From positions 499,353 to 563,352 of the forward strand of contig NZ_KE383942.1 in NCBI RefSeq assembly GCF_000422885.1: 64,000 nt of DNA, written 5' to 3'. This document shows, piece after piece, positions 8,427 to 16,615 of this stretch. The translations under genes and the position numbers were made by a program. The DNA comes from Ottowia thiooxydans DSM 14619 (GTDB taxonomy: Bacteria > Pseudomonadota > Gammaproteobacteria > Burkholderiales > Burkholderiaceae_C). Under the pieces are notes generated by a model. That model did not search any database and was not told the DNA's origin. It was given only the letters and a program-made list of their open reading frames with translations. Position 1 is the stretch's first letter. The number at the start of each line of letters is the position of its first letter.

Positions 8427-9701
8427 ATGGTTCCGAGAACAAGAATATCGATTTGTATGCGGCAAGCTGTGCTTGCCATCGTTCTCGCTGGCACGGGAGC
8501 CGGCGTATTAGCTCAATCAACATGGCCCCCGGCGAGTTTGAAGGAAGTCTTCGATGCAGCCTGGGTTCGTCAACCCGAATCGCAGGCTCTGCTTGGGCGC
8601 CGCGAAGCCGTGCAGGCGGAGCGTCGCGCGGCCCAGGCTTGGACGCCCGAGCCGCCTGCGCTGGAACTCAGCCACAAAACCGATCGGCTGACGCGCAACG
8701 ATGGCGCGCGAGAGTTTGAGCTTGGGGTTGCGGTGCCCCTGTGGCTGCCCGGTGAGCGGCGCCACAACAGTGCGCTGGCGGATGCGGAAGCGGCAGCCAT
8801 AGAGAGCCGCGTGGAAGCGGCTCGCTTGCGCCTTGCGGCCACCGTGCGCGAGGCTTGGTGGAATTGGCAGCGCGCGCGTATTGATGCGGATGTTGCGCGT
8901 GGGCAATTGGATAATGCGCGCCGCATTGCCAGCGATGTGGCACGGCGCGCCAAGGCCGGTGAGTTGGCGCGAGCTGATCAGCACCAGGCTGATGGCGCAT
9001 CCGCCGCAGCTGAAGCGGGCGTGGCCCAAGCTGATGCGGAAAGCGTTACTGCCTTGCTGCGCCTGAGAGCGCTGACCGGTGGGGCAACCGTGGCAGCAAA
9101 TACAAATGCAAATGCAAATGCAGGTGTGGATGTCCCTACGGAAGCTGAGCCTTCTTCCGCAGAGGCACCCGTGCATCCGGCGCTTACCGAACTGCAGGAC
9201 CGAGCCAAAGTGGCGGAGCGTACGGCTGCCCTCGCTGCTACAAGGTCACGTGCCAATCCGGAGCTGACGCTGGCGGCTACGCGTGATCGCGGAGGAGCAG
9301 GCGAGCGTTACGGCCATACCGTTTCCGTAGGTATCCGGATACCGTTTGGGGCCGGTCCGCGTTATGACAGCCGCGTGGCCGCCGCCAGAGCTGATGCAGT
9401 GGAAGCGCAAGTGCAACTTGAGCTTGATCAAGTGCGTTTGCAATCTGAGCGCGAATCCGCGGTGGCTCGCGTGGGCGCTGCACGTGCCCAGCTGGCGGCT
9501 GCAGAAAGGCGCGCCACCCTCGCGCGCGAAACGCGTGGCTTTTTCGAAAAATCCTTCCGCCTGGGCGAAAGCGACCTTCCGACCCGCTTGCGTATTGAGA
9601 ACGAAGCCAATGAAGCCGAGCGCCAGGCGGCGCGCGGGCGTATTGAGTTGGCCGCAGCGATTTCTCTTTGGCGCCAAGCGTTGGGTTTGCTCCCGCAGTG
9701 A
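8427..9701 (+). CDS. czcC: CzcC-like outer-membrane factor of RND metal efflux
   Basis: This TolC/OEP-family outer-membrane channel is about 424 residues from the ATG at 8427, which has GGAG upstream; a longer frame from 8334 lacks signal character. The signal peptide ends near VLAQ. Two long alpha-helical OEP repeats follow (WPPASLKEVFDAAW... and HPALTELQDRAKVAERTAAL...), separated by a linker with a short AAT-GCA microrepeat encoding alternating Asn and Ala at about 9097-9120. It should form the trimeric outer-membrane duct for the CzcB/CzcA-type proteins encoded just downstream. The symbol is by family and operon position; the metal is not known. Confidence 0.85.
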   Translation: MVPRTRISICMRQAVLAIVLAGTGAGVLAQSTWPPASLKEVFDAAWVRQPESQALLGRREAVQAERRAAQAWTPEPPALELSHKTDRLTRNDGAREFELGVAVPLWLPGERRHNSALADAEAAAIESRVEAARLRLAATVREAWWNWQRARIDADVARGQLDNARRIASDVARRAKAGELARADQHQADGASAAAEAGVAQADAESVTALLRLRALTGGATVAANTNANANAGVDVPTEAEPSSAEAPVHPALTELQDRAKVAERTAALAATRSRANPELTLAATRDRGGAGERYGHTVSVGIRIPFGAGPRYDSRVAAARADAVEAQVQLELDQVRLQSERESAVARVGAARAQLAAAERRATLARETRGFFEKSFRLGESDLPTRLRIENEANEAERQAARGRIELAAAISLWRQALGLLPQ

Positions 9702-9742
9702 TGCCCGCTGCCAAACCCCAGATTCTCATAAAGAACTTCATC

Positions 9743-10294
9743 ATGAAACCTATCTCTTTCCTGGCGTTGCTCTGCATCGTCACGGCACTTTTTCTACCTG
9801 CGATGGCGCATGCAGACGATGGCCACGGTCATGGCGGGGCGGCTCCGTCTGCCTCCGGGCCTTCACTACCCCGGTTTGCCGCCGTGTCCGATGTCTTTGA
9901 GCTTGTCGGCGTGCTCGATGGCAAGCGCATCACCCTCTGGCTGGACCGCGCTGCGGATAACGCTCCCGTAGTCGATGCCCGTATCGAACTCGAAATCGCT
10001 GGTGAAAAGCTCAAGGCAGAACCCCACGAAGACGTCTATGAAGTCGTACTGGCCGCTGAGCCCAAGCCGGGCGTACTGCCTATCACGGCGATGGTTGTCG
10101 CCGGAAGCGAGACCGACCTTCTAGCTGCGGAATTGGATCTCCATGAGGATTCGCACGCCGATGCCGCGGCACCCGCCAGACCCTGGAGTCGGTATGCGCC
10201 CTGGGCCGCTGGCCTGGCGGCGCTGTTGGTCTTGGTTGTTTTTACACGCCGCATGTCGGCCTCCCGTCAACGCCGTGCTGGAGATGCCGCATGA
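9743..10294 (+). CDS. Unknown membrane-anchored periplasmic protein in metal-efflux operon
   Basis: I do not recognise a named family. The protein is about 183 residues from the ATG at 9743. It has a signal peptide (MKPISFLALLCIVTALFLPAMAHA) followed directly by the His-rich stretch DDGHGHGG. The next 110 residues are beta-rich and have a repeated look (ELVGVLDGKRITLWLDR... DARIELEIAGEKL). One C-terminal transmembrane helix (YAPWAAGLAALLVLVVFT) ends in a basic tail. The TGA overlaps the ATG of czcB by 4 bp. The position between channel and adaptor genes and the His cluster suggest a periplasmic metal-handling accessory of the pump; that is inferred. An ATG at 9668 would overlap czcC and lacks a signal peptide. 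Confidence 0.7.
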   Translation: MKPISFLALLCIVTALFLPAMAHADDGHGHGGAAPSASGPSLPRFAAVSDVFELVGVLDGKRITLWLDRAADNAPVVDARIELEIAGEKLKAEPHEDVYEVVLAAEPKPGVLPITAMVVAGSETDLLAAELDLHEDSHADAAAPARPWSRYAPWAAGLAALLVLVVFTRRMSASRQRRAGDAA

Positions 10295-11403
10295 CCTCGA
10301 AGCACTTTTTTCTCATCTTGACGGCAGCGCTGTCGCTCGGTACAGCTACCGCCGCTTTGGCCGGCGAGGGCCATGACCATGGCGGTGCGTCCGCGCCAGC
10401 CAACTCCAATGGTCCGCAGCGCTTGCCTGATGGCGCCGTCTTTTTGCCTAAATCCGCGCAACGGCAACTGGGCGTGCGAACCTTGCTCACCGAAGAAGGG
10501 GACTTGCCTAGAACGTTCGAATTGAATGGCAAGGTGGACATGGATCCGAACGCGGGCGGCAAGGTGCAGCCTTTGAATGCCGGCCGCCTGGAGCCCGGGC
10601 CACGGGGGTTGCCGGATCCCGGCCAACGGGTACGCAAGGGCGAAGTGCTGGCTTACGTCGTGCCTTCTGCCTCGCCCATTGATCGATCGAACCAGGCCGC
10701 TCAATTGGCAGAGTTGCGTGCGGCCAAAGGCCTTGCTGACAAACGCGCAGCTCGTTTGAATGAATTGGCGGACACGATTCCACGCAAGGATATCGAGGCG
10801 GCTGAGAGCGAAGCAAGGAGCCTGACCGAACGCATTGCTGCTGTGGGAGGCGGACTCTCCAACCGAGAGGCGTTGGTGGCGCCGGTATCTGGCGTGATTG
10901 CATCCATCAATGCAGTAGCTGGGCAGGTGGTTGATGCCCGTGAACTTGTTTTCGAAATCGTCGACCCAGCCCGTCTGCGTATTGAGGCTCTGAGCTTCGA
11001 CCCTGCGCTGGCTTCCAACATAGGCGGCGCCGCGCTTGCTGTCGGCAAAGAGCGCGTGCCGCTTACTTTCGTTGGTGCAGCGCGAAGCTTGCGAGAGCAG
11101 GCTTTACCGCTGGTCTTCCGGGCTGAGGGGGCCGCGCTGCAGGCACTGGCAGTGGGGCAACCGGTACGGGTGTTCGTTCAGAGTAAAGACAAAGTCAAAG
11201 GCATCGCAGTGCCCGTGGCTTCGCTGATGAAGAACCCGTCCAATCAGACGGTGGTGTGGGTGAAGGCCGCGCCAGAGCGCTTTGAGCCACGCACGGTGAC
11301 GGTGGAGCCGCTGGACGGCGTGAGCGTAGCGGTGACCTCAGGCCTCAAGGCCGGTGATCGCGTGGCTACCCAGGGTGCCACATTGATCAATCAGGTGCGC
11401 TGA
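10291..11403 (+). CDS. czcB: CzcB-like periplasmic adaptor of RND metal efflux
   Basis: This 370-residue membrane-fusion protein starts with a signal peptide (ILTAALSLGTATAALA) and a His-rich GEGHDHGG stretch. Next come a barrel-sandwich/lipoyl part (GKVDMDPNAGGKVQP...LPDPGQRVRKGEVLAYVV), a helical hairpin (residues about 140-180), the second lipoyl half (LVAPVSGVIASINAVAGQVVDA) and beta-barrel and membrane-proximal domains. It bridges the inner-membrane pump and the outer-membrane channel. It overlaps the upstream gene by ATGA and lies 9 bp before the pump gene, so the operon is tightly coupled. Confidence 0.88.
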   Translation: MTSKHFFLILTAALSLGTATAALAGEGHDHGGASAPANSNGPQRLPDGAVFLPKSAQRQLGVRTLLTEEGDLPRTFELNGKVDMDPNAGGKVQPLNAGRLEPGPRGLPDPGQRVRKGEVLAYVVPSASPIDRSNQAAQLAELRAAKGLADKRAARLNELADTIPRKDIEAAESEARSLTERIAAVGGGLSNREALVAPVSGVIASINAVAGQVVDARELVFEIVDPARLRIEALSFDPALASNIGGAALAVGKERVPLTFVGAARSLREQALPLVFRAEGAALQALAVGQPVRVFVQSKDKVKGIAVPVASLMKNPSNQTVVWVKAAPERFEPRTVTVEPLDGVSVAVTSGLKAGDRVATQGATLINQVR

Positions 11404-11412
11404 GGAGTCCGC

Positions 11413-14400
11413 ATGTTCAAGTGGCTTCTCGATAACAGCCTGGCCAACCGATTGCTGGTGATCATCGCCAGCGTGGTGCTCATGGCCTATGGTGCATTCA
11501 CCCTTTCGCGTACACCGGTGGATGTGTTCCCGGATCTCAACAAACCCACCGTGACCATCATGACCGAGGCGGGGGGGATGGCTGCGGAGGAGGTGGAGCA
11601 ACTCATTACCTTTCCGCTGGAAACGACAATGAATGGACTGCCCGGAGTGGAGTCTGTGCGCTCCACTTCTTCGGCGGGGCTGTCGTTTCTCTATGTCACG
11701 TTCAACTGGAGTACGGACATTTTTCGCGCGAGGCAGTTGGTGTCAGAGCGCCTTTCAGCCATGGAAGAAGGCTTGGCTGAAGGAGTGGTTCCGCGCATGG
11801 GCCCCATCAGCTCGGTCATGGGTGAGATCATGCAGATCGCGATTCCGGTCGATCCGCAGAAGATCAGCCCAATGGCGGTGCGGGAATATGCAGACTGGGT
11901 ATTGCGCCCCCGCTTGCTCTCCGTACCGGGTGTGGCTCAAGTGATTCCGATTGGCGGGGAGGTGCGGCAGTTCCAGGTACAGCCGAACACCGCACGGATG
12001 GCCGAATTGGGCATCACGCACGATCAGCTTGAGGCCTCGCTCAAAGGGTTTTCCGCCAATACCTCGGGCGGTTTCCTGGAGCTGAACGGCAGGGAATATC
12101 TGATCCGCAATCTGGGCCGCACTTCGCGGTTGGATGATCTGAAGAACTTGGCGGTGAGCGCGACCAAGGGCCAAGCGATCTTGTTGCACCAGATCGCGGA
12201 TGTGGCCTTTGCTGCAGCGATCAAGCGCGGCGATGCGGGTTTTGAAGGCAAGCCCGCCGTCATTCTGGGCATTCAGAAGCAGCCCACCGCGGACACCATC
12301 GGGTTGACCGCCTCCATTGAGGACGCGCTTGCCGGGCTCAACGCCTCGCTACCCGTGGGTATGGAAAAGCCGCGCGTTACGTTCCGACAGGCCAGCTTTA
12401 TCGAAGCCTCGATCACCACTCTGCAAGGCAAGTTGATAGGTGCTTCGGTATTTGTAGCGGTGATTCTGTTTTTCTTCCTTGGCACGCTCCGGCCCACCAT
12501 CATCGCGTTGACCGCGATACCCGTCTCGATTTTCATCACGGCGCTGGTTTTCCGCTACTTCGGCCTGTCCATCAATACGATGACGCTGGGTGGCCTGGCC
12601 ATCGCGATTGGTGGCCTCGTGGACGATGCCGTGGTGGGGGTGGAGAACGTGCTGCGCCGCCTGAAGGAGGATAGGCTCAAGAACCCTGAGCAGCGCTTGA
12701 GCGCCAAAGAGATCGTGAGCCGCGCGACGATGGAGGTACGTTCGGCCATTCTGTACGCCACGGTGATCATCGTGCTGGTGTTTATTCCGCTGTTCGCGCT
12801 GCCGGGATTGGAGGGCAAGCTCTTTGTGCCATTGGGTATCGCTTTCGTGGTCTCCACCTTGGCCTCGCTGGTGGTCTCAGTAACCATCACGCCCGTGCTG
12901 AGTTACTTCCTGCTTCCCGGTATGAAGAATCTCGATCATGGCGACACCAAGGTGCTGGCCTGGCTGAAAGCGCGCTATCGAGGCAGCTTGCAGGCCGTAC
13001 TGGATCGCCCAAGGGCCGCGCTTGCTGCGGCGTGTATTGCCGTGGTGGCTGCTGTGGCTGCAGTGCCGTTCTTTCCCACCACCTTTTTGCCACCATTCAA
13101 CGAAGGGACCTTGCTGATAGGTGTGCGCCTGAACCCCGGCGTGACGCTGACGGAGAGCTCCCTGTTGGCGCGCCAGGCAGAGGTACTGGTGAGCAAGGTG
13201 CCGGAGGTCACGCACGTTGGCCGCCGCAGTGGCCGTGCGGAGTTGGATGAGCATGCCGAAGGCGTGCATGTGAGCGAGCTTGATGTGGGTCTCAAACCGG
13301 CCTCTGAGCTGACGCGCACCATGGACGAGATCAAGGCTGATATTCGGGCACGGCTGGTTAACTTGCCGGCGGCCATTGAGATCGGTCAACCTATCTCGCA
13401 CCGTATTGATCACATGCTTTCCGGAGTACGCTCGCAGATCGCCATCAAGATCTATGGCGAAGACCTGGATGCTTTGCGCGGGCAAGCGGATTCGCTGCGT
13501 CAGCGCTTGGCAACGATTCCGGGTATTGCAGACTTGCAGATTGAGAAGCAGGTACTCGCGCCTCAGATCAAGGTGCGGGTGGACTACGCTGCTGCGGCGC
13601 AGTATGGTGTTCCTGCGCCGCAGATCTTGGCCACGCTGCAGGCCTTGGTGGAGGGTGAGAAGATCACGCAGATCGTGGAAGGGGGTCGGCGCTTCGCGTT
13701 GGTGGTGAAGCTACCGGAATCGGCGCGGTCGATCGAAGGCCTGAGCCAGATTTTGATCGAGACTCCGGCGGGACGTATTCCGTTGTCAAAAGTGGCAACG
13801 ATTGAAGACGGCGACGGCCCCAACCAGATCAGCCGAGATGATGGTAAGCGGCGCATCGTACTGTCGGCCAACGCCTCGGGCCGAGCGCTTTCAGAGATTG
13901 TGGCGGACATCCGTGCGATCGTCGCGGAGACCAAGCTGCCAGAAGGGCACTTCATTACCCTGGGTGGTCAGTTTCAGGCTCAAGAGGAAGCATCGCGGCT
14001 TGTCGGCGTGCTGTCTGTGGTCTCGCTGATGTTGATGTTTGTGGTGCTCTATAGCCGCTACAAATCCACCACGCTCTCGGCGTTGATCATGGTGAACATT
14101 CCGCTGGCGCTTGTGGGCGCGGTGATCGGCTTGTGGCTTTCCGGACAACCACTTTCCGTGGCTGCGTTGGTGGGCTTCATTACGCTGGCGGGAATCTCGG
14201 TGCGCAACGGCATCCTGAAGATCAGCCACTACATCAATCTGATGCGCTTCGAAGGCGAGAGCTTTGATCAGAAGATGATCGTGCGCGGTTCGCTTGAAAG
14301 GCTCTCTCCTGTGCTGATGACTGCGCTGGTGACCGCGTTCGCGTTGGCGCCGCTTTTGTTCGAGGCCGAGCGGCCCGGTACGGAAGTGCTGCATCCCGTA

Positions 14401-14532
14401 GCGGTGGTGATTTTCTCCGGCCTGATCAGCTCCACTCTCCTCGACACCTTCCTCACGCCCGTCATGTTCTGGCTGTTTGGCCGTAAGGACGCGGAGAAGC
14501 TGCTGACTGATAAGGATGCTGAGGCGCTATGA
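11413..14532 (+). CDS. czcA: HME-RND heavy-metal efflux pump (CzcA/CusA family)
   Basis: This 1039-residue proton-driven RND pump has twelve predicted membrane helices and two large periplasmic loops. The N-terminus (FKWLLDNSLANRLLVIIASVVLM...TPVDVFPDLNKPTV) is typical of the heavy-metal exporter branch. The transmembrane-4 motif reads AIGGLVDDAVVGVEN (398-412). Compared with the CzcA motif DFGxxxDGAxxxVEN, the first acidic residue is Ala398, D404 and E411 are kept, and D405 replaces Gly. The porter loop contains GRRSGRAELDEHAEGVH and SHRIDHMLSGVRSQIAIK. The metal range therefore cannot be taken from CzcA; the symbol is by family only. Its TGA overlaps an ATG at 14529, but the next gene more likely starts at 14634. 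Confidence 0.85.
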   Translation: MFKWLLDNSLANRLLVIIASVVLMAYGAFTLSRTPVDVFPDLNKPTVTIMTEAGGMAAEEVEQLITFPLETTMNGLPGVESVRSTSSAGLSFLYVTFNWSTDIFRARQLVSERLSAMEEGLAEGVVPRMGPISSVMGEIMQIAIPVDPQKISPMAVREYADWVLRPRLLSVPGVAQVIPIGGEVRQFQVQPNTARMAELGITHDQLEASLKGFSANTSGGFLELNGREYLIRNLGRTSRLDDLKNLAVSATKGQAILLHQIADVAFAAAIKRGDAGFEGKPAVILGIQKQPTADTIGLTASIEDALAGLNASLPVGMEKPRVTFRQASFIEASITTLQGKLIGASVFVAVILFFFLGTLRPTIIALTAIPVSIFITALVFRYFGLSINTMTLGGLAIAIGGLVDDAVVGVENVLRRLKEDRLKNPEQRLSAKEIVSRATMEVRSAILYATVIIVLVFIPLFALPGLEGKLFVPLGIAFVVSTLASLVVSVTITPVLSYFLLPGMKNLDHGDTKVLAWLKARYRGSLQAVLDRPRAALAAACIAVVAAVAAVPFFPTTFLPPFNEGTLLIGVRLNPGVTLTESSLLARQAEVLVSKVPEVTHVGRRSGRAELDEHAEGVHVSELDVGLKPASELTRTMDEIKADIRARLVNLPAAIEIGQPISHRIDHMLSGVRSQIAIKIYGEDLDALRGQADSLRQRLATIPGIADLQIEKQVLAPQIKVRVDYAAAAQYGVPAPQILATLQALVEGEKITQIVEGGRRFALVVKLPESARSIEGLSQILIETPAGRIPLSKVATIEDGDGPNQISRDDGKRRIVLSANASGRALSEIVADIRAIVAETKLPEGHFITLGGQFQAQEEASRLVGVLSVVSLMLMFVVLYSRYKSTTLSALIMVNIPLALVGAVIGLWLSGQPLSVAALVGFITLAGISVRNGILKISHYINLMRFEGESFDQKMIVRGSLERLSPVLMTALVTAFALAPLLFEAERPGTEVLHPVAVVIFSGLISSTLLDTFLTPVMFWLFGRKDAEKLLTDKDAEAL

Positions 14533-14633
14533 CCGTTTTTTTCTCTCACTTCAAGAGCCATTTACTCACCGCTGGACTACCCAAACCACTAAGCGGTGAG
14601 ACCTATTTTTCAATCAACCCGAAGAGGATTTTC

Positions 14634-15020
14634 ATGAAGATGCATGCAGTTGTGGCTATCGCTACTTTGGCTTTTTCCACCTCCGCTTTCTCCGCAGGAG
14701 ACAAGCACGACCATGCCCACGCACACAAGCCACTGCATGGCGGCGTTGTGGTGGAAGTCAAAGACATGGACTATGAACTGGTGGCCAAACCCGCAACGAT
14801 TCAACTCTACCTACGGGACCACGGGAAACCAGCGGATCTCTCCAAAGCCAGCGCCAAGCTCACATTGCTGACCGGCGCCGAGACTCAGGCGGTTGAACTG
14901 CGGCCTGTGGGAGATAAGCTGGAGGCGACTGGGAGCTTCAAGCTTGGACCCGGCACCAAGGCGGTGGCGGTCATCACAATCAATGGCAAGCCGGCGACAG
15001 CACGCTTCACCCTGAAGTGA
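14634..15020 (+). CDS. Small His-rich periplasmic protein ending the metal-efflux operon
   Basis: This secreted protein has about 128 residues from the ATG at 14634, with GAAGAGG upstream. The signal peptide is MKMHAVVAIATLAFSTSAFSA, followed by GDKHDHAHAHKPLHGGVVVEV, then a small beta-rich domain to the end. A longer frame starts at 14529 inside the end of the pump gene, but its first 35 residues are not signal-like. It resembles small periplasmic metal-binding proteins that close Czc/Cus-type operons. No enzyme motif is seen. It probably buffers or delivers the exported ion in the periplasm. Confidence 0.7.
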   Translation: MKMHAVVAIATLAFSTSAFSAGDKHDHAHAHKPLHGGVVVEVKDMDYELVAKPATIQLYLRDHGKPADLSKASAKLTLLTGAETQAVELRPVGDKLEATGSFKLGPGTKAVAVITINGKPATARFTLK

Positions 15021-15036
15021 GGGCGTGAATACGCCC
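15021..15036. terminator. Stem-loop between convergent genes
   Basis: GGGCGT-GAAT-ACGCCC forms a perfect 6-bp stem and begins at the base after the TGA of the His-rich protein gene. The arsC stop follows within 5 bp on the other strand, so this hairpin may end both converging transcripts. There is no T-run. Confidence 0.5.
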
Positions 15037-15040
15037 CCTA

Positions 15041-15400
15041 TCAAGCGCTAGGGAGTACTTCCAACACTTTTTCAATCGGGCGAGCAAGTCGCGCGCCCAT
15101 TGGCGTCACAACGATGGGCCGATTGATCAGCACAGGATTTGCCAACATCGCATCGATCAGTTGATCGTCTGTGAGTTCGGGCTTGTCCAGTCCTTGCGCC
15201 AGATACTCAGGCTGCCTGGTGCGAACCAGCTCGCGCAAGGGCTCGCCGGTGGCCTTGGCAATGGCCTTGAGCTCCTCCCGGCTGGGGGGCGTTTTCAGGT
15301 ACTCGACGATGCGAGGCTCCTCACCTCTTTCGCGGATAAGGGCCAGCGCGTTGCGCGAGGTGCTGCATTGTGGGTTGTGGTAGATCGTGATGTTGCTCAT
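15041..15400 (-). CDS. arsC: Glutaredoxin-dependent arsenate reductase
   Basis: This 119-residue protein of the R773 ArsC family reduces arsenate to arsenite using glutathione and glutaredoxin. All key residues fall at the same numbers as in the plasmid R773 enzyme: Cys12 in HNPQCSTSRN, Arg60 in LVRTRQPEY, Arg94 in LINRPIV and Arg107 in ARLARP. The length is slightly short of R773 ArsC (141), as in chromosomal homologues often called YffB/ArsC. No arsB, acr3 or arsR adjoins, so it may be a general ArsC-like reductase rather than part of an ars operon. It lies 12 bp downstream of the NamZ-like gene. Confidence 0.9.
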   Translation of the reverse strand: MSNITIYHNPQCSTSRNALALIRERGEEPRIVEYLKTPPSREELKAIAKATGEPLRELVRTRQPEYLAQGLDKPELTDDQLIDAMLANPVLINRPIVVTPMGARLARPIEKVLEVLPSA

Positions 15401-15412
15401 GTGATGGTCCCA

Positions 15413-16615
15413 TTAGTAAAGGAGATAGGGCGCGCGGATTTCTATCCACGCAGATTCGTCAGGCCGAGTGATCGCTTCAAGATCAGCGGGGGTGGCGCCA
15501 GGATCGTCTACCCACTCGCGCAGTAGCTCGCTGCCATTGATAAGGTCAATGGAGAGCCGGCCGGTTTCATACTCGTACGCGAAATCGCGCCACAGGGGAT
15601 AGTCTGGCGCTTGTTTACGCAAAGCCTTGAAAGCCAATGATTGCAGCCGCCAGGGTTTGAATGCCTCGTGCTTGTAATGAGTGGAATCTTCCACGTGTAT
15701 CTGCACGCCCGCACAAAGTTTGCCCACGTGCTTGTGGAAAGTTGGCTCGAACCAGCATTCGCGCAGCACACAGCCCTCTAGCCATTCGGGGGCCATTGCG
15801 CGCATGTCGTTTAGTAGCCGGCCTGTGTCTATACCCGGCGCGCCAAACAGCTCGAGTGGTCGCGTCGTGCCACGGCCCTCGGAGAGGGTCGTGCCTTCCA
15901 ACATCACGGTTCCCGCATAGGCACGGGCCATGGAGAGATTGGCCGCGTTGGGGCTAGGGTTCACCCAGCTGCGCTCGCTGGGCCATCCAAACCCAGGAGC
16001 GGCGGTGGGCTGCCATCCGTCCATTTTGATCACGCGGTATTCCAGCTGAAGCCCCAGCGTATCGATGAACCAATGACCCAGCTCGCCCATGGTCATGCCG
16101 TGGCGCATGGGCATCGGGCCTGCTCCTACAAAGCTTTCCCAACCTGCTCGCAAGGTCAAGCCCTCAACCGGACGCCCTGCTGGGTTGGGACGATCCAGCA
16201 CCCATACCGCCTTGCCATGAGCCGAGGCCGCTTCAAGCACATAACGAAGCGTAGTGATGAAGGTGTAGATGCGGCAGCCGAGATCCTGCAGGTCCACCAG
16301 GAGCGTGTCGAAGCTGCCCATCATGGCGTCGGTGGGGCGGCGCACCTCTCCGTACAGGCTAAAGACAGGAATACCGAGTTTTGGGTCAACGTAGTCGGGC
16401 GACTCCACCATGTTGTCCTGCTTATCACCGCGCAGGCCATGCTGTGGTCCGAACGCAGCCGTGAGCTTGATTTCCGGCAGTGCCGCCAGCGCATCGAGTG
16501 AATGAGTGAGATCGCGGGTGACAGACGCAGGGTGCGCCAGCAGGGCCACGCGGCGGCCGATCAGGGGCGCGCGCAAGGCCGGATCGTTTAGTAGGCGTTC
16601 AATTCCGAAATTCAT
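15413..16615 (-). CDS. DUF1343 protein, NamZ-type exo-beta-N-acetylmuramidase
   Basis: This 400-residue DUF1343/GH171 protein belongs to the family whose Bacillus member NamZ removes terminal MurNAc from peptidoglycan fragments. Recognisable segments are FGPQHGLRGDKQDNMVES, SLYGE, DLQDLGCRIYTFITTL, LDRPNPAGR, EGTTLSEGRGTTRPLE and a C-terminal ITRPDESAW. No signal peptide is visible, so it probably acts in the cytoplasm on recycled muropeptides; many family members are exported. Its start overlaps the stop of the DOMON-like gene by 4 bp. Confidence 0.85.
   Translation of the reverse strand: MNFGIERLLNDPALRAPLIGRRVALLAHPASVTRDLTHSLDALAALPEIKLTAAFGPQHGLRGDKQDNMVESPDYVDPKLGIPVFSLYGEVRRPTDAMMGSFDTLLVDLQDLGCRIYTFITTLRYVLEAASAHGKAVWVLDRPNPAGRPVEGLTLRAGWESFVGAGPMPMRHGMTMGELGHWFIDTLGLQLEYRVIKMDGWQPTAAPGFGWPSERSWVNPSPNAANLSMARAYAGTVMLEGTTLSEGRGTTRPLELFGAPGIDTGRLLNDMRAMAPEWLEGCVLRECWFEPTFHKHVGKLCAGVQIHVEDSTHYKHEAFKPWRLQSLAFKALRKQAPDYPLWRDFAYEYETGRLSIDLINGSELLREWVDDPGATPADLEAITRPDESAWIEIRAPYLLY

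Noticed and set aside
9097-9120. Tandem AAATGC microrepeat in czcC considered as a phase-variable tract
   Set aside because: It has only about three hexamer units; being a multiple of three, slippage would not switch the gene off.
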